Assembly (NCBI GenBank): GCA_018985225.1
Contig: JADGIF010000055.1
Coordinates: 1-25,931 of the forward strand
Length of the DNA: 25,931 nucleotides
Source of the DNA: Amoeboradix gromovi
Taxonomy: Eukaryota; Sanchytriomycota; Sanchytriomycetes; Sanchytriales; Sanchytriaceae
Direction of reading: 5' to 3'
A program made the position numbers and the translations under genes. Under the pieces are notes generated by a model. It made no database searches. It was not told the origin of the DNA and saw nothing but the letters and a program-made list of their open reading frames with translations. Shown here in pieces: positions 17,375 through 25,931 of this stretch; position 1 is the stretch's first letter; each line of letters opens with the position of its first letter.

Positions 17375-19592
17375 ATGGCCAAGGTCGATTTCATGATTTC
17401 TGTGTTATTTCTAATATTAGCAATAACTACTCGATTTTATCAAGTCCAAGTACCATCCGAGGTTGTTTTTGATGAGGTGCATTTTGGTAAATTTGCGTCC
17501 TACTACATCAGGAAAACATATTATTTTGATGTTCATCCGCCACTTGGCCGATTGCTATTGGCTCTTGTGAGTTACTCTTTTGGATACAAGGGCCATTTTA
17601 ATTTCACCAAAATAGGCGAATCATATATTGATAATAATGTACCATATTTAGTGTTTCGTGGATGGACTGCATTTTGCGGTAGTTTACTAGTTATTTTTGT
17701 ATACAAAATGCTGAGAAAGATGGGGTACACTATTGGTGCTGTTGCAGCCACTATGGCTGTTGTTTTTGACAACGCTCTGGTTACGCAGTCAAGATTTATT
17801 TTGCTAGACTCGATGCTTATGCTATTTGTCACGTTTACTGTATATTCCTGGGTATCTTTTTACAAGTTGAGAAATCAGCCTTTTACCTTTCTATGGTATA
17901 AATGGCTTACACTTGTTGGTGTAGGCCTAGGTTGCACTATGGGTGTTAAAATGGTTGGCTTATTTACTGTAGCTACTATTGGTATTGCTACTATGCGCGA
18001 TTTATGGGATCTTTTAGATTCTCAACGAAAACTAACATTTAACTCATGGGTAAATCATTTACTAGTTCGAATAGTGTGTTTAATCGTTATTCCTTGTTGC
18101 TTATATCTCTCATGGTTTTACATTCATTTTCTTGTGTTAACTAAATCTGGTCCTGGTGATAATTTCATGACTCCACGATTTCAAATGACTTTGGAGGGCT
18201 CTAAAATGAGCGGCGAAGCAGCCACTGTTTATTATGGCGGTTTAATAACAATTAAAAACACTAACAACAACTGTTTTCTTCATTCACATCTGCACAACTA
18301 CCCCCTTAAGTATCAGGATGGACGGATATCTTCACAAGGACAACAAATAACCTGCTACGGTCATTCTGATGTAAACAACGAGTGGATTATTCTGCCGCGT
18401 AAGGATGGCTTAGTAAACATTGATGACCTTAGAAATGTAACAACTCTAGCTCCAATTCCAGTAGCACAGAACGATTTAATCATCCTATACCATTCGAAAA
18501 CCAATTGCTACCTGATGACTCATGATGTAGCTTCTCCATTAACTCCTACCAACACTGAGTTCACTTGCACTCGCGATGTTACAAAATATCCAGAAATGCT
18601 GTTTCAATTGAACTTGGATAAAGCAGATAAATTGAAGACTATAGGAGTCGAATTCAACATGGTTCACAATGACACGAAAGTTAACTTGTTCGTCAATAAG
18701 CAAAAGCTGCCGGAATGGGGATTCAGTCAATTGGAAGTCAATGGTAATAAGAAGAGTACAGATTCATGGTTAGTTGCTACTGCGAACCATTCCTTTGCAG
18801 TGCCAACGGAAATTACCACTAATTTGGATACTCCAGGATTCTTTGAAAAGTTTTTAGAACTTCAATCGAGAATGATAACCAGCAATTCAAGATTAACTAA
18901 ATCTCATCCGTATCAAAGTGAACCGTGGGAATGGTTTATATTACATAGAGGAGTTAGTTTTTGGCAGTCCAAGACTTCTAAGCAACAGGTCTATTTAATT
19001 GGAAACTTCATTGTATGGTGGACTGCTAGCGCTATGTGCATACTCTACTTAATTATCTTTGCTTTACATTTACTTGCTCAGAAAAGAAGGGTGCATCTGT
19101 TTAATTCATGTAATCAATTTTAATTTAGACATAAACCACAGACTTGAGTACTCTATCTCATTTTTGTTGTTGGCATATCTATTGCACTACATTCCGTTTA
19201 TGCTGATGGGCAGATCTAAGTTTCTGCATCATTACATGCCAGCATTGATACTTAAATATTGCCTGTATGGTTGTTTGTTCGAATTGGTTTTATCATTTTT
19301 GATTATTCCTGGTCAATTGCTTAGCTGGCAGCATTTCAGACGGCTACCTCTGCTAAATGATCATAGAAGTGGATTTGCAGTGCTCTGGATGACTAAAACG
19401 CCTACAGTTTACATCAGTAGACCTAAAACACAGCAAGCTATTTTGACAATCGCGGCATTGGTGATGGTTATTGTGACTGTTTCATGTTATTTGTATATGA
19501 GTCCAATGACATATGCGTTTGAATTGACTCCAGAACAGATTAAACAAAGAAAGATATTAAGTACATGGGATTTTCAGTATAGCGCAAAGTAA
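17375..19592 (+). CDS. Dolichyl-phosphate-mannose--protein O-mannosyltransferase, PMT4/POMT1-like, two exons
   Basis: Exons 17375-19109 and 19129-19592 give 732 residues, a normal PMT length. The enzyme sits in the ER membrane and transfers mannose from dolichol-phosphate-mannose to Ser/Thr of secretory proteins, essential for fungal walls. Seen in the sequence: a first membrane helix at 7-20; the catalytic FDEVHFGKF loop with Asp33-Glu34; DVHPPLGRLL (52-61); several membrane helices to about residue 255; FYIHFLVLTKSGPGDNFMTP; three MIR-type segments in the lumenal loop (about 285-480), including DGRISSQGQQ; and C-terminal helices with LHYIPFMLMGRSKFLHHYMP from exon 2. NNVPY and SSQGQQ favour the PMT4/POMT1 subfamily, while HFGKF also occurs in PMT2, so the subfamily call is moderate. 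The cytoplasmic N-terminus is unusually short. Confidence 0.93.
19110..19128 (+). other. 19-nt spliceosomal intron
   Basis: GTAATCAATTTTAATTTAG, phase 1 (T|AC, Tyr). Retention yields UAA within the intron. Splicing joins RRVHLFNS to YINHRLEYS and on to the conserved PMT C-terminal block. An alternative donor at 19091 would give 38 nt and the wrong frame. Confidence 0.9.
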
Positions 19593-19784
19593 GCTAAGTA
19601 AATAATATAAGAGGAACTCAAGACTAAAGTTTTCTTCAAGTGCAAGTAAAATCACATTGGACCCATTATAAAAGTTTATTTTTTGGTCCAAAAACGCTCC
19701 AGCTCGATTGTTTTCTTGAATATATCATTTATCGCGAATTTGTATGCATATTTGTATAATTTCAAGACTTTTCCAGATTTTCTA

Positions 19785-20195
19785 ATACCTTAAACACTCG
19801 ATATTCTTCCTTTTCACAAGTGGTAAATCAATTCTAAAGAAATAACTAGCAGGCAGAGCATACATTCGTCTCAGACTGATAAGCTGGTGCAAGCATGGAA
19901 ATTCGATGCCATGTACAATATGTGGCACTCTAAAGAAAACTAATTTAGAAACCTGAACCTGCACAAATTGTCATTTGAAGATAGAGATCATATGGCAGCA
20001 AGGAACATATACATCAAGTATATGCATCCTTATTCAATCCCGCCTCAGGGTAGTGAAAGCGTGAGCAATCACTGTAACGGAGATCTAGCATTGCTAGTTT
20101 CTCTGTGGAAATTCTCGATTTTCTCGGAAATCAGGACTTTTAACGAGGAGACTATTTATAGTGATTACAAGTGGGACACCCGATATAAAAACTAG
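19785..20195 (+). pseudogene. Decayed TnpB/Fanzor-type RNA-guided nuclease, C-terminal fragment, copy 1
   Basis: Read on the plus strand, 19860-19974 encodes YIRLRLISWCKHGNSMPC, then TICGTLKKTNLET, stop, then TCTNCHL. That is a C-x2-C...C-x2-C zinc ribbon (first bases of the Cys codons 19912, 19921, 19960, 19969). After a one-base frameshift, 19974-20195 gives FEDRDHMAARNIYIKYM and an open tail to a TAG. Zinc ribbon plus DRDxxAARN is the last RuvC motif of IS605/IS607 TnpB and its eukaryotic Fanzor relatives. Two in-frame stops (about 19836 and 19954) and the frameshift show it is dead. The N-terminal RuvC-I and -II parts are missing, because the PMT gene ends at 19592. Family membership is inferred by motif; Fanzor is preferred because the host is a eukaryote. 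A related copy lies at 23.7-24.0 kb. Confidence 0.72.
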
Positions 20196-20504
20196 ACCAA
20201 GTCGTCTTAAAGGAGGTGCTCCATAAGGAGGAAATACTCTTATCAATTAAAGTTCTTTCAAACCATTCTTTTTCATTAATGACATTCCCCTCTTTAAAAT
20301 AAAACAAGATGACCCGCTGTCTCTTTCAAATATACGAGGTCATTGAGTGTCCTATCTGTTCCATTTTCTTTTTCTTCCTACCACCTTTCATTTAAATTAT
20401 TTTTTGTTTTCTCTTCTTATTAATCATTGTTTCTAAGATATTGATGGATGAAAAGCTTTATATTAGAACAACTTACTTGGATCAATCAGATTAATTTAAT
20501 TTAC

Positions 20505-20580
20505 TATCGGTTAATACACTTGAAATAATGATTCAAACTATTTCAGAAAGTTAGTCTAGTTTTTACATTTAACGTAGGCG
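20505..20580 (+). repeat. Dispersed intergenic repeat, copy B
   Basis: Aligns with positions 15-80 in the same orientation: GAAATAATG..., then CAGAAAGTTAGTC, T for C, AGTTTTTA, C for T, ATTT. By eye about 80 percent identity over 55 bases. Like copy A it lies just past the 3' end of a minus-strand gene (RAD16). Confidence 0.55.
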
Positions 20581-20598
20581 TACATATGATATTAAGAA

Positions 20599-20604
20599 TT
20601 TATT
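20599..20604 (-). terminator. Poly(A) signal directly after the RAD16 stop
   Basis: On the minus strand AATAAA begins at the base following the UAA stop of RAD16, so the 3' UTR is expected to be very short. Confidence 0.6.
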
Positions 20605-22830
20605 TTATAAAACGAATAAAAATTGTAAATCCTCCTCGGTAAGTTTCTGCTGCTGCACTTGCTGTTCATCTCCGATACACATTTCCGCCATTGCAGATTT
20701 TTTTTCCTGAAGTTGAATAATTCTGCTCTCAATGCTGTCTTGAATAATTAAGCGAATAATACGCAATGGCCTTGTTTGTCCAAGACGGTGAACTCTATCC
20801 ATTGCTTGATGCTCTACTGCACCATTCCACCATGGATCCAACAAAAACACCTGACTGGCTTCTGTCAAGTTTAATGCTACACCACCTGCCTTTAAAGATA
20901 TTAGAAAGACGTTTACACTGGGATCCGTGTTGAAAGTTTCTATTGCAGCAGCCCTTTTTTCCAAAGACATTGAACCATACAGCTTTGAGCATTTAAATCC
21001 TGCCCGATTTAAACGCCATTGACAAAGATCCAAAAAGTTAGTAAACTGGGAAAACACAATACTTTTAATGTTATGGTCGTTGTTAACAGAATGGGTGAGT
21101 TCTTCAACAAGCGCCTCAATTTTAGTAGAGCTGCGCCAAGTTTTCATATCAATTTTATTGATTATACTCTTTTTAAGGTATCCTACTTTGGTAGGATGCT
21201 TTGATGATTGCGTTACCTCTTTCTGTTCATTGTCTTCGAGCGCATCTTGTTCAAGATCTATTGTAAGCAGAACAAAGCAAGTAGGGCATTTAACGTTTTG
21301 AAAATCCAAATATTCAATGGCACACAACCTGCAAAACTTGTGTTTACACTTTGCGACAATACAGTCTTCTGCTTGGTCCGAGCAAATGCCACAAACATGC
21401 TGATCTTTAACCTGTTTATACTTCAAACTAACTAGATCTGGATGATTCGCAGCAAGTCTTAATCTGCTTATTAGCTCAAATATATTAGCGTAGTTGCTCA
21501 AAACTGTGTTTTCAGAAACGTATGTGTTGAATTGTCTCTTAGTTGCAGAATATAAGCTTTCATAAAAATCCAGTTCATGCAAGTTGAATTGATCTCGACG
21601 AACATAAACATTTTTGGGTGGCAAACCTAAGTCATCAGCACTTCCAATTTTAGTTCTTCTGATCATTATCTTAGATAGAAGAGACCTTAACCTTTGGAAT
21701 GCGACTTTGCCTTCACCAGCAGTCGTACCACCATTTGTAATTGGTTTTAGAATTTGAGTGTTCCAGAAGCTAAAATGCTGCATAGAGGAGTGAGAACACT
21801 GAGAGCATTTGTTAGATCCAACACATAGCCAGTTAATTGACTTGCAAGGGCATTTCTGACAAAAATAATAAGAAAAAGGGTCCGCTTTTAATACCCGAAC
21901 AAGACCGTAGAGATCGCCCACACGATTTTGAAGAGGGGTGCCTGTTAATGACCATTTGTAAGTAGCCGTCAAATTAAATACACTACGGGCTGTGTTTGTG
22001 CTTCTTTCTTTAAAGGCATGGGCCTCGTCAAACACAATTCTGTGCCAGTTGATTGAATGCAGGGGAGACGGCTCTTTTAGTTGAACACCATTTTTAGTAA
22101 AGCCAGATTGCTGTCTGCGATAATCTGCCTCTAACGTGTTGTAGCTAGTGATCAGTAAATTGTAATTTTCAAGATTCTCTATCACAGTTTTTCTGTACTG
22201 GCCATGATATATTACGGGACGCAATGCTCTCAGGTCTGTTTTGTTATTTATTTCACTCAGCCACTGCTTGACTGCAACAGCAGGACAAACAACAAGAGTC
22301 AAATCACCAACATCTGTCAATATAAGACTCAGAATAGAAAGAGTTTTGCCCATTCCCATTTCATCCGCTAATATACCACCAGAAAACATAGTATGTTCTT
22401 GTTTACGCATCCAATTTAGGCCATGTAGTTGGAAGTTCAATAGCTCAACGGTTAGGCCTGACGGTTGGCATAACAGCGGCTCAACGTGCTCTTGCGGTAC
22501 TATACCGTCCAGTGAATTCCAAATTTCAACTAATTCAGGGTGCTGTGCTTCTCTTTTCTCTTTGATTGTTTTCCTAGCTTTCGCTAGTCGTTGCGCTCTT
22601 TGCTCTGGGGTTGATCTTCTAGTTCTATTAGTCTGCCGAACTGGAACCGACGGTGGTACTATATCCTCAGCAACTTCTGTATCTGGATGTGCATCTTCAA
22701 CTGTAGAATTATCCGAAGCCGAGCTAGACACATTAAATACACTTAAACTGGAGCTATCGTCACCGCTACGCACAACATTCTTTTTTCTATTTCCTCCATC
22801 GTATTGCTGCTTTCTCTTTCGAAGTTGCAT
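20605..22830 (-). CDS. RAD16: RAD16-like SNF2 ATPase with RING finger (nucleotide excision repair)
   Basis: 741 residues in one exon. RAD16, with RAD7, drives global-genome nucleotide excision repair of silent DNA in yeast; the complex translocates on DNA and acts in an E3 ubiquitin ligase. Visible are helicase motif I ILADEMGMGKTLS (153-165), the DEAH box (268-271), motif III SLTGTPLQNRVGDLYG, the RAD16-typical cysteine-rich insert CQKCPC...CSQC (324-345), a RING C3HC4 (CGICSDQAEDCIVAKCKHKF, 480-499, through CPTC at 515-518), and a C-terminal helicase lobe with LKAGGVALNL (647-656) and motif VI DRVHRLGQTR (678-687). The RING sits between the two ATPase lobes as in RAD16/RAD5/HLTF; absence of a HIRAN domain argues for RAD16. 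The N-terminus is basic and Ser-rich. The length is close to the yeast protein (790). Confidence 0.95.
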   Translation of the reverse strand: MQLRKRKQQYDGGNRKKNVVRSGDDSSSLSVFNVSSSASDNSTVEDAHPDTEVAEDIVPPSVPVRQTNRTRRSTPEQRAQRLAKARKTIKEKREAQHPELVEIWNSLDGIVPQEHVEPLLCQPSGLTVELLNFQLHGLNWMRKQEHTMFSGGILADEMGMGKTLSILSLILTDVGDLTLVVCPAVAVKQWLSEINNKTDLRALRPVIYHGQYRKTVIENLENYNLLITSYNTLEADYRRQQSGFTKNGVQLKEPSPLHSINWHRIVFDEAHAFKERSTNTARSVFNLTATYKWSLTGTPLQNRVGDLYGLVRVLKADPFSYYFCQKCPCKSINWLCVGSNKCSQCSHSSMQHFSFWNTQILKPITNGGTTAGEGKVAFQRLRSLLSKIMIRRTKIGSADDLGLPPKNVYVRRDQFNLHELDFYESLYSATKRQFNTYVSENTVLSNYANIFELISRLRLAANHPDLVSLKYKQVKDQHVCGICSDQAEDCIVAKCKHKFCRLCAIEYLDFQNVKCPTCFVLLTIDLEQDALEDNEQKEVTQSSKHPTKVGYLKKSIINKIDMKTWRSSTKIEALVEELTHSVNNDHNIKSIVFSQFTNFLDLCQWRLNRAGFKCSKLYGSMSLEKRAAAIETFNTDPSVNVFLISLKAGGVALNLTEASQVFLLDPWWNGAVEHQAMDRVHRLGQTRPLRIIRLIIQDSIESRIIQLQEKKSAMAEMCIGDEQQVQQQKLTEEDLQFLFVL

Positions 22831-23654
22831 GCGGAGAATCAGCTGGGGACACTACAAACTAAAAAAACATTTTAAAACAATTGTCTCAAATATGTAGCGC
22901 TAGACAATACAAGCAGGATAATTTTTTCTTACGAAGTTTTCTAGCTCGTCAGGTTGGCCTTCCAACATTGCTTGCTAGGCTTTCTGTGGCTAGTGGTTTA
23001 TAACTATACTCTCGCATACCTCGATCCCTGACAAACAATACGAGGTATACTAATGTAGCAGTGTGCTTTGAAAGATCACTGAGTACTGCTTTGTGCGCCA
23101 TGCTCCCAAGATAGCTGAGACACTTTTTAGATGTTCGGAGCTTAGTCATTACCAAGAACATTGTATTGTGTCAACCGCGATCATCAGCCTCTTGTTCATG
23201 GTTCTCAAATGGCCTTTCTGCTATGAATATTAGTACCATTGCCATCCTAGGTCACTTTTTATCGCTTGGTTACGCCTTGCCGCCTTTCATCTTATTTTAT
23301 ATTTGCAGCCAGTACTTTTCTCACTGCAAACTATCTACAGAACACAACCAATTTTTAGCTTCTGAGCGTTGATAATGATCTGGTGTTAGTTTAATAGTCT
23401 GTTTAAAAATTATATATAGTTTTGTGTGCTCTTTTGTTGGGGTTGGATCAAATAATAGTTTTCTCTTTTTCTCCACAGCGCTATCAAATTTAGTTAAATA
23501 AACCCTTTATTGTGATTACGTGAAATCTATCGCTCGAATTTACTCTATTCTAGAGCTTTCCAGCCGCAGAAATACTTGATGTTTTTATGTTATTCTATAA
23601 CAAGCCTAAGAAATCACAATTGACAAAATACCTGAAATTTAAATACATTAGCAG
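22831..23654. other. Gene-poor stretch upstream of RAD16; no supported gene
   Basis: About 820 bp. The minus strand has short open segments that fall in different frames: MAMVLIFIAERPFENHEQEA (about 23243-23180), a 70-codon frame at 23161-22949, and MLEGQPDELENFVRKNYPAC (about 22967-22905). They cannot be joined cleanly with the local intron type, although GTATAGTTATAAACCACTAG at about 23007-22988 (minus) resembles an intron of the right size. No homology is recognised, and it may be a dead gene or chance. The part nearest 22830 must hold the RAD16 promoter. No tRNA-like B box or other RNA gene was seen. Confidence 0.4.
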
Positions 23655-23995
23655 GATAAAGAATACACTTGTATTCATTCAGAAACCGGCACAAACATGA
23701 AATTATCGTCCGAATGTATGAAAAACAGTCGTAGAATGCAAGGAAGCACTTGTAAGGCGTGTACAAGGCACTCTATTCTAAGAAGAATCAGTTTTGAGAC
23801 ATAAGCATACAAAAACTCTCATTTGGAGACATATAGAGACCACAAGGCAGCATAGAACGTAGATTCAAAATATGTGCAATCCCATTACATTCCGCTCCAG
23901 GACAGTGGAAGTGTGAGTAAATATTCTATCGGAGCCAATGGCGTTGCTAGTTTCTCTGCGCAAATTCATTTTTTTCTGTAAATCGCGACTTTAAA
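23655..23995 (+). pseudogene. Decayed TnpB/Fanzor-type nuclease fragment, copy 2
   Basis: Same element and same orientation as the relic at 19.8-20.2 kb. The frame starting at the TGT at 23751 reads CKACTRHSILRRISFET, stop, AYKNSHLETYRDHKAA, stop, NVDSKYV. Compared with copy 1, the first CxxC is kept, the second pair has become Tyr and Ser by single-base changes, and the RuvC-III block RDHKAA-stop-NV keeps its Asp. The shared stop after SFET/NLET is TAA here and TGA in copy 1. DNA identity is best over TTGCTAGTTTCTCTG (about 23945-23959, and 20090-20104 in copy 1). Upstream similarity extends to about 23655 but is weak. Left and right limits are approximate. Confidence 0.65.
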
Positions 23996-24096
23996 CTAGT
24001 CATATCAGATTGTCAAAAGATTTTTACATCCAAATATATTGACAACGAGAATCGAAGAAAAGTTAAGCATTGATTATAAAATATATGTTTATTCAG

Positions 24097-25710
24097 TTAC
24101 ATTTGCTGGGCCAACTCTTCTTTTTTAGTTAGCACATCATCAAGACTTTGATGTCTCAATAGTTCAGACATAACATCCTGGTCCACCGGCAATACAGATT
24201 TTCTGCGCATATGTCCAGCAGATGGTTTCTCCACCTAAATTACTATTACAAATACTTGTTGTATCTCACTTAGCATATCCATGACGTTTTCAATTGACTC
24301 GTTAGGATCCTCAACAGCTTGTAAATTGAGCTCCTCTAGTTGTTTAGTTGGGACATTCTGATGAAGATCAGATAGCATTTTATCCCATTTCTGCTCTCTG
24401 TCCAACTTGCACTGTCGGTCAGTTAAACTATGCTGTTTTAGTTGTTGTGTACAGTCCTCCAAAAGCTGAGGATTCATCTCCATAAATACCTTGAGAGTGT
24501 GAAGCACCTGCGAGTGAATGTTTTTATTCCAATGGCCCTTGGACGCTGTAATTAATGGACCTAAAATTATAGGAAGAATTCCAGTGAGATACTCTTGCAT
24601 CAGCTGAGAAATATATTCATTATTGAAAATTAGCAAAGCTCTTTCAGCTACCTGAAAGTGGGGTGAACTGATGCACTTGGCTAGCTGTCTAAAAACCTTG
24701 TCATAAATTTGACCAAAACACGCGGGTTCTAAAGTGTCCAGTAGCTCCTCTAGTTCATTCAAATACATGGTCTCCTTTGGTGAATTCGTCTTTGGCCATA
24801 GCCTTAACAGCTGTGTGAGGACAGCATCAGCTAGTTGCTGATCTTTTTCTAAAAACTGAACTACACAGTATGCCAATTGGGGGTGATATAGAGCAAGAGT
24901 TTTTGTTTTGTGAAGAGGTAAAAGAACCTTAAACAAAAAAGTTTTGTGCTCGTCCTTAAGAGGAAGCGCAAACCCATTTATGATGGAGCCAAGAATCTCC
25001 AAGAATTCTGCAATGCCGTTGTGACGCTCAACTTCATAAATAAATCTAAAAAAGATGTTATTCATCTGCTTTCTAATATAAGATCGCAAATGCAGAAACT
25101 TACCATAGATACGATGCAAAGTCGTTTTTAAAAAATCTCGTTCCCTTGGATCCTCACTGTCGAAAAGATCTAAAATGTTTCCAATAAAAGCGGTATCTAG
25201 ATACTTTTTGGCTATACTAGGGTTAAATTCAGCATTTTCAATGCATCTCAAGAAGCACTCGTAGACCAGCTGTAAATGAGGCCAAGCGGTCTCTAAAATT
25301 GGTTCATCTTCCTCAGGATCGAACGCTTCACCAGTAGGATTGACATGAGGAGGCAAGGTGCGGAATAAATTAACGCTGATCATTTCCAGCAAAGCAGGGT
25401 AAATCTGTTCATCAATCTGCTTTGTGGTACTAAACCAGTCCACCAATTCCACTAAAATCAGTCTCTTCAACTCTTTACCTGTTAAATCACTCATATCATT
25501 AAAATCAAACAGCACATGACATTGCTTAAGTTTCCTCAACACTAACGGGACCTGCTGCTGTTTTTCAACATCTTTAATATTAGGGAGCTTTTCAATATAC
25601 TTATCAGCACTAGGTATAATTCGCGAAGACTTTGATTTTTTATCGCTTTTGGTGGAGTTCTTTCTTATAATTTTTTTCTGTTGAGAAAGCTTATTTTTGA
25701 TTGATTTCAT
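24097..25710 (-). CDS. Protein phosphatase 2A regulatory subunit B56, two exons
   Basis: Exons 25710-24256 and 24234-24097 encode 529 residues. B56 (PPP2R5; yeast Rts1) targets PP2A to substrates bearing LxxIxE motifs, with roles at kinetochores, in cohesin protection and in stress signalling. The conserved core of HEAT-like repeats runs from about 60 to 440, with [20 protein letters not shown] (115-134), [20 protein letters not shown] (196-215), [20 protein letters not shown] and [15 protein letters not shown]. His199-Arg200 in HRIYGKF form part of the known substrate pocket. The N-terminus is basic and disordered. Exon 2 supplies the family tail [11 protein letters not shown], matching RRKSELPQD of animal B56, so the splice is well supported. 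AATAAA lies at 24088-24093, three bases past the stop. Confidence 0.95.
24235..24255 (-). other. 21-nt spliceosomal intron
   Basis: Starts GTATTTGTAATAG and ends TAATTTAG, phase 0. The length is a multiple of three, but the last codon is TAG in frame, so retention would still stop translation. Splicing gives the conserved B56 tail RRKSVLP. Confidence 0.9.
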
Positions 25711-25892
25711 ATTTACTTGAGAAAAATCAATGTTTCAACTTTTGTGGCTTAAAATTAACAAATGAGACATGCTCTACAAAAACTAGACAAAACAATTTGT
25801 ATCCAAATTTCAAAAATAAACAGTCTGTATAGCTATTCTTTTGCCCTTTCATCCAGTCTTTATTTTAGAATTGCAGGATAACTACTGACTTT

Positions 25893-25931
25893 ATGATTTC
25901 AAATACAATTCAATCAGAGTTGAAAGAAGAG
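25893..25931 (+). CDS. Possible 5' end of a plus-strand gene, cut by the window edge
   Basis: An ATG followed by 13 open codons (MISNTIQSELKEE) runs off the window. The 182 bp to the B56 start fits the divergent spacing seen elsewhere here. Too short to identify; it could be chance. Confidence 0.3.
   Translation, partial: MISNTIQSELKEE

Larger units (their letters stand above)
20196..20604. other. Intergenic region downstream of the nuclease relic
   Basis: Non-coding stretch between the relic and the RAD16 stop. It holds a short direct repeat AAGGAGG around 20213-20237 with a small hairpin GGAGGTGCTCC, a long pyrimidine-rich tract at about 20355-20430, and the dispersed repeat copy B near its right end. 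If the relic was a mobile element, its right end and guide-RNA region would have lain here, but I cannot recognise terminal repeats or a target-site duplication. Confidence 0.5.

Noticed and set aside
19922-19948. Intron-like GTGGCACTC...CTAATTTAG in nuclease relic copy 1
   Set aside because: The acceptor matches the local intron consensus, but the bases encode the zinc-ribbon linker, which is aligned and present in copy 2 without the CTAATTTAG motif. The candidate would also be 27 nt, outside the 19-21 nt range.
19782-19964. 60-codon minus-strand open frame between PMT4 and RAD16
   Set aside because: Antisense to the zinc-ribbon region of the nuclease relic, which explains the sequence better.
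22241-22897. 218-codon open frame antisense to RAD16
   Set aside because: It lies opposite the conserved RAD16 ATPase lobe and N-terminus, and shows no recognisable domain.

Overview
The window looks like nuclear DNA of an early-diverging, probably zoosporic fungus or close relative (Rozella/chytrid/aphelid grade). It is AT-rich and compact. The fungal signs are a PMT4-type protein O-mannosyltransferase with MIR domains, two fungal-type tropomyosins, a fungal-style homeodomain protein and RAD16. A CatSper-like cation channel suggests a flagellated stage. The organism is inferred from protein content; I could not search it.

Layout, left to right: choline/ethanolamine kinase (-); a spliced 241-aa orphan (+); an LRR protein (-); a homeodomain protein (-); a spliced 806-aa coiled-coil protein (-); a CatSper-like channel (+); a spliced RNI-type LRR protein with PP1-docking motifs (-); two tandem tropomyosins (+); exportin-1/CRM1 (-, spliced); an ankyrin protein (+); PMT4-like mannosyltransferase (+, spliced); a decayed TnpB/Fanzor-type nuclease relic; RAD16 (-); a gene-poor stretch with a second relic of the same element; PP2A B56 subunit (-, spliced); and the first codons of a further + strand gene at the right edge. 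Most neighbours are divergent pairs sharing 118-445 bp or convergent pairs separated by 5-51 bp.

The most striking property is intron size. Six genes carry one inferred intron each, all 19-21 nt long. Most begin GTA, most end TAATTTAG or a near variant, and all six create an in-frame stop if retained. Removing them restores conserved C-termini in CRM1, PP2A-B56 and PMT, and joins reading frames that otherwise look like separate genes.

The second notable feature is two copies of a decayed element (about 19.8-20.2 kb and 23.7-24.0 kb). The better copy shows a C-x2-C / C-x2-C zinc ribbon followed by DRDHMAARN, the C-terminal signature of TnpB/Fanzor RNA-guided nucleases. Both copies are broken by stops. 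A separate short dispersed repeat recurs in intergenic DNA.

Functionally the window is mostly housekeeping: lipid head-group phosphorylation, nuclear export, ER glycosylation, DNA repair, phosphatase regulation and actin filament decoration. I see no pathway-level operon or cluster.
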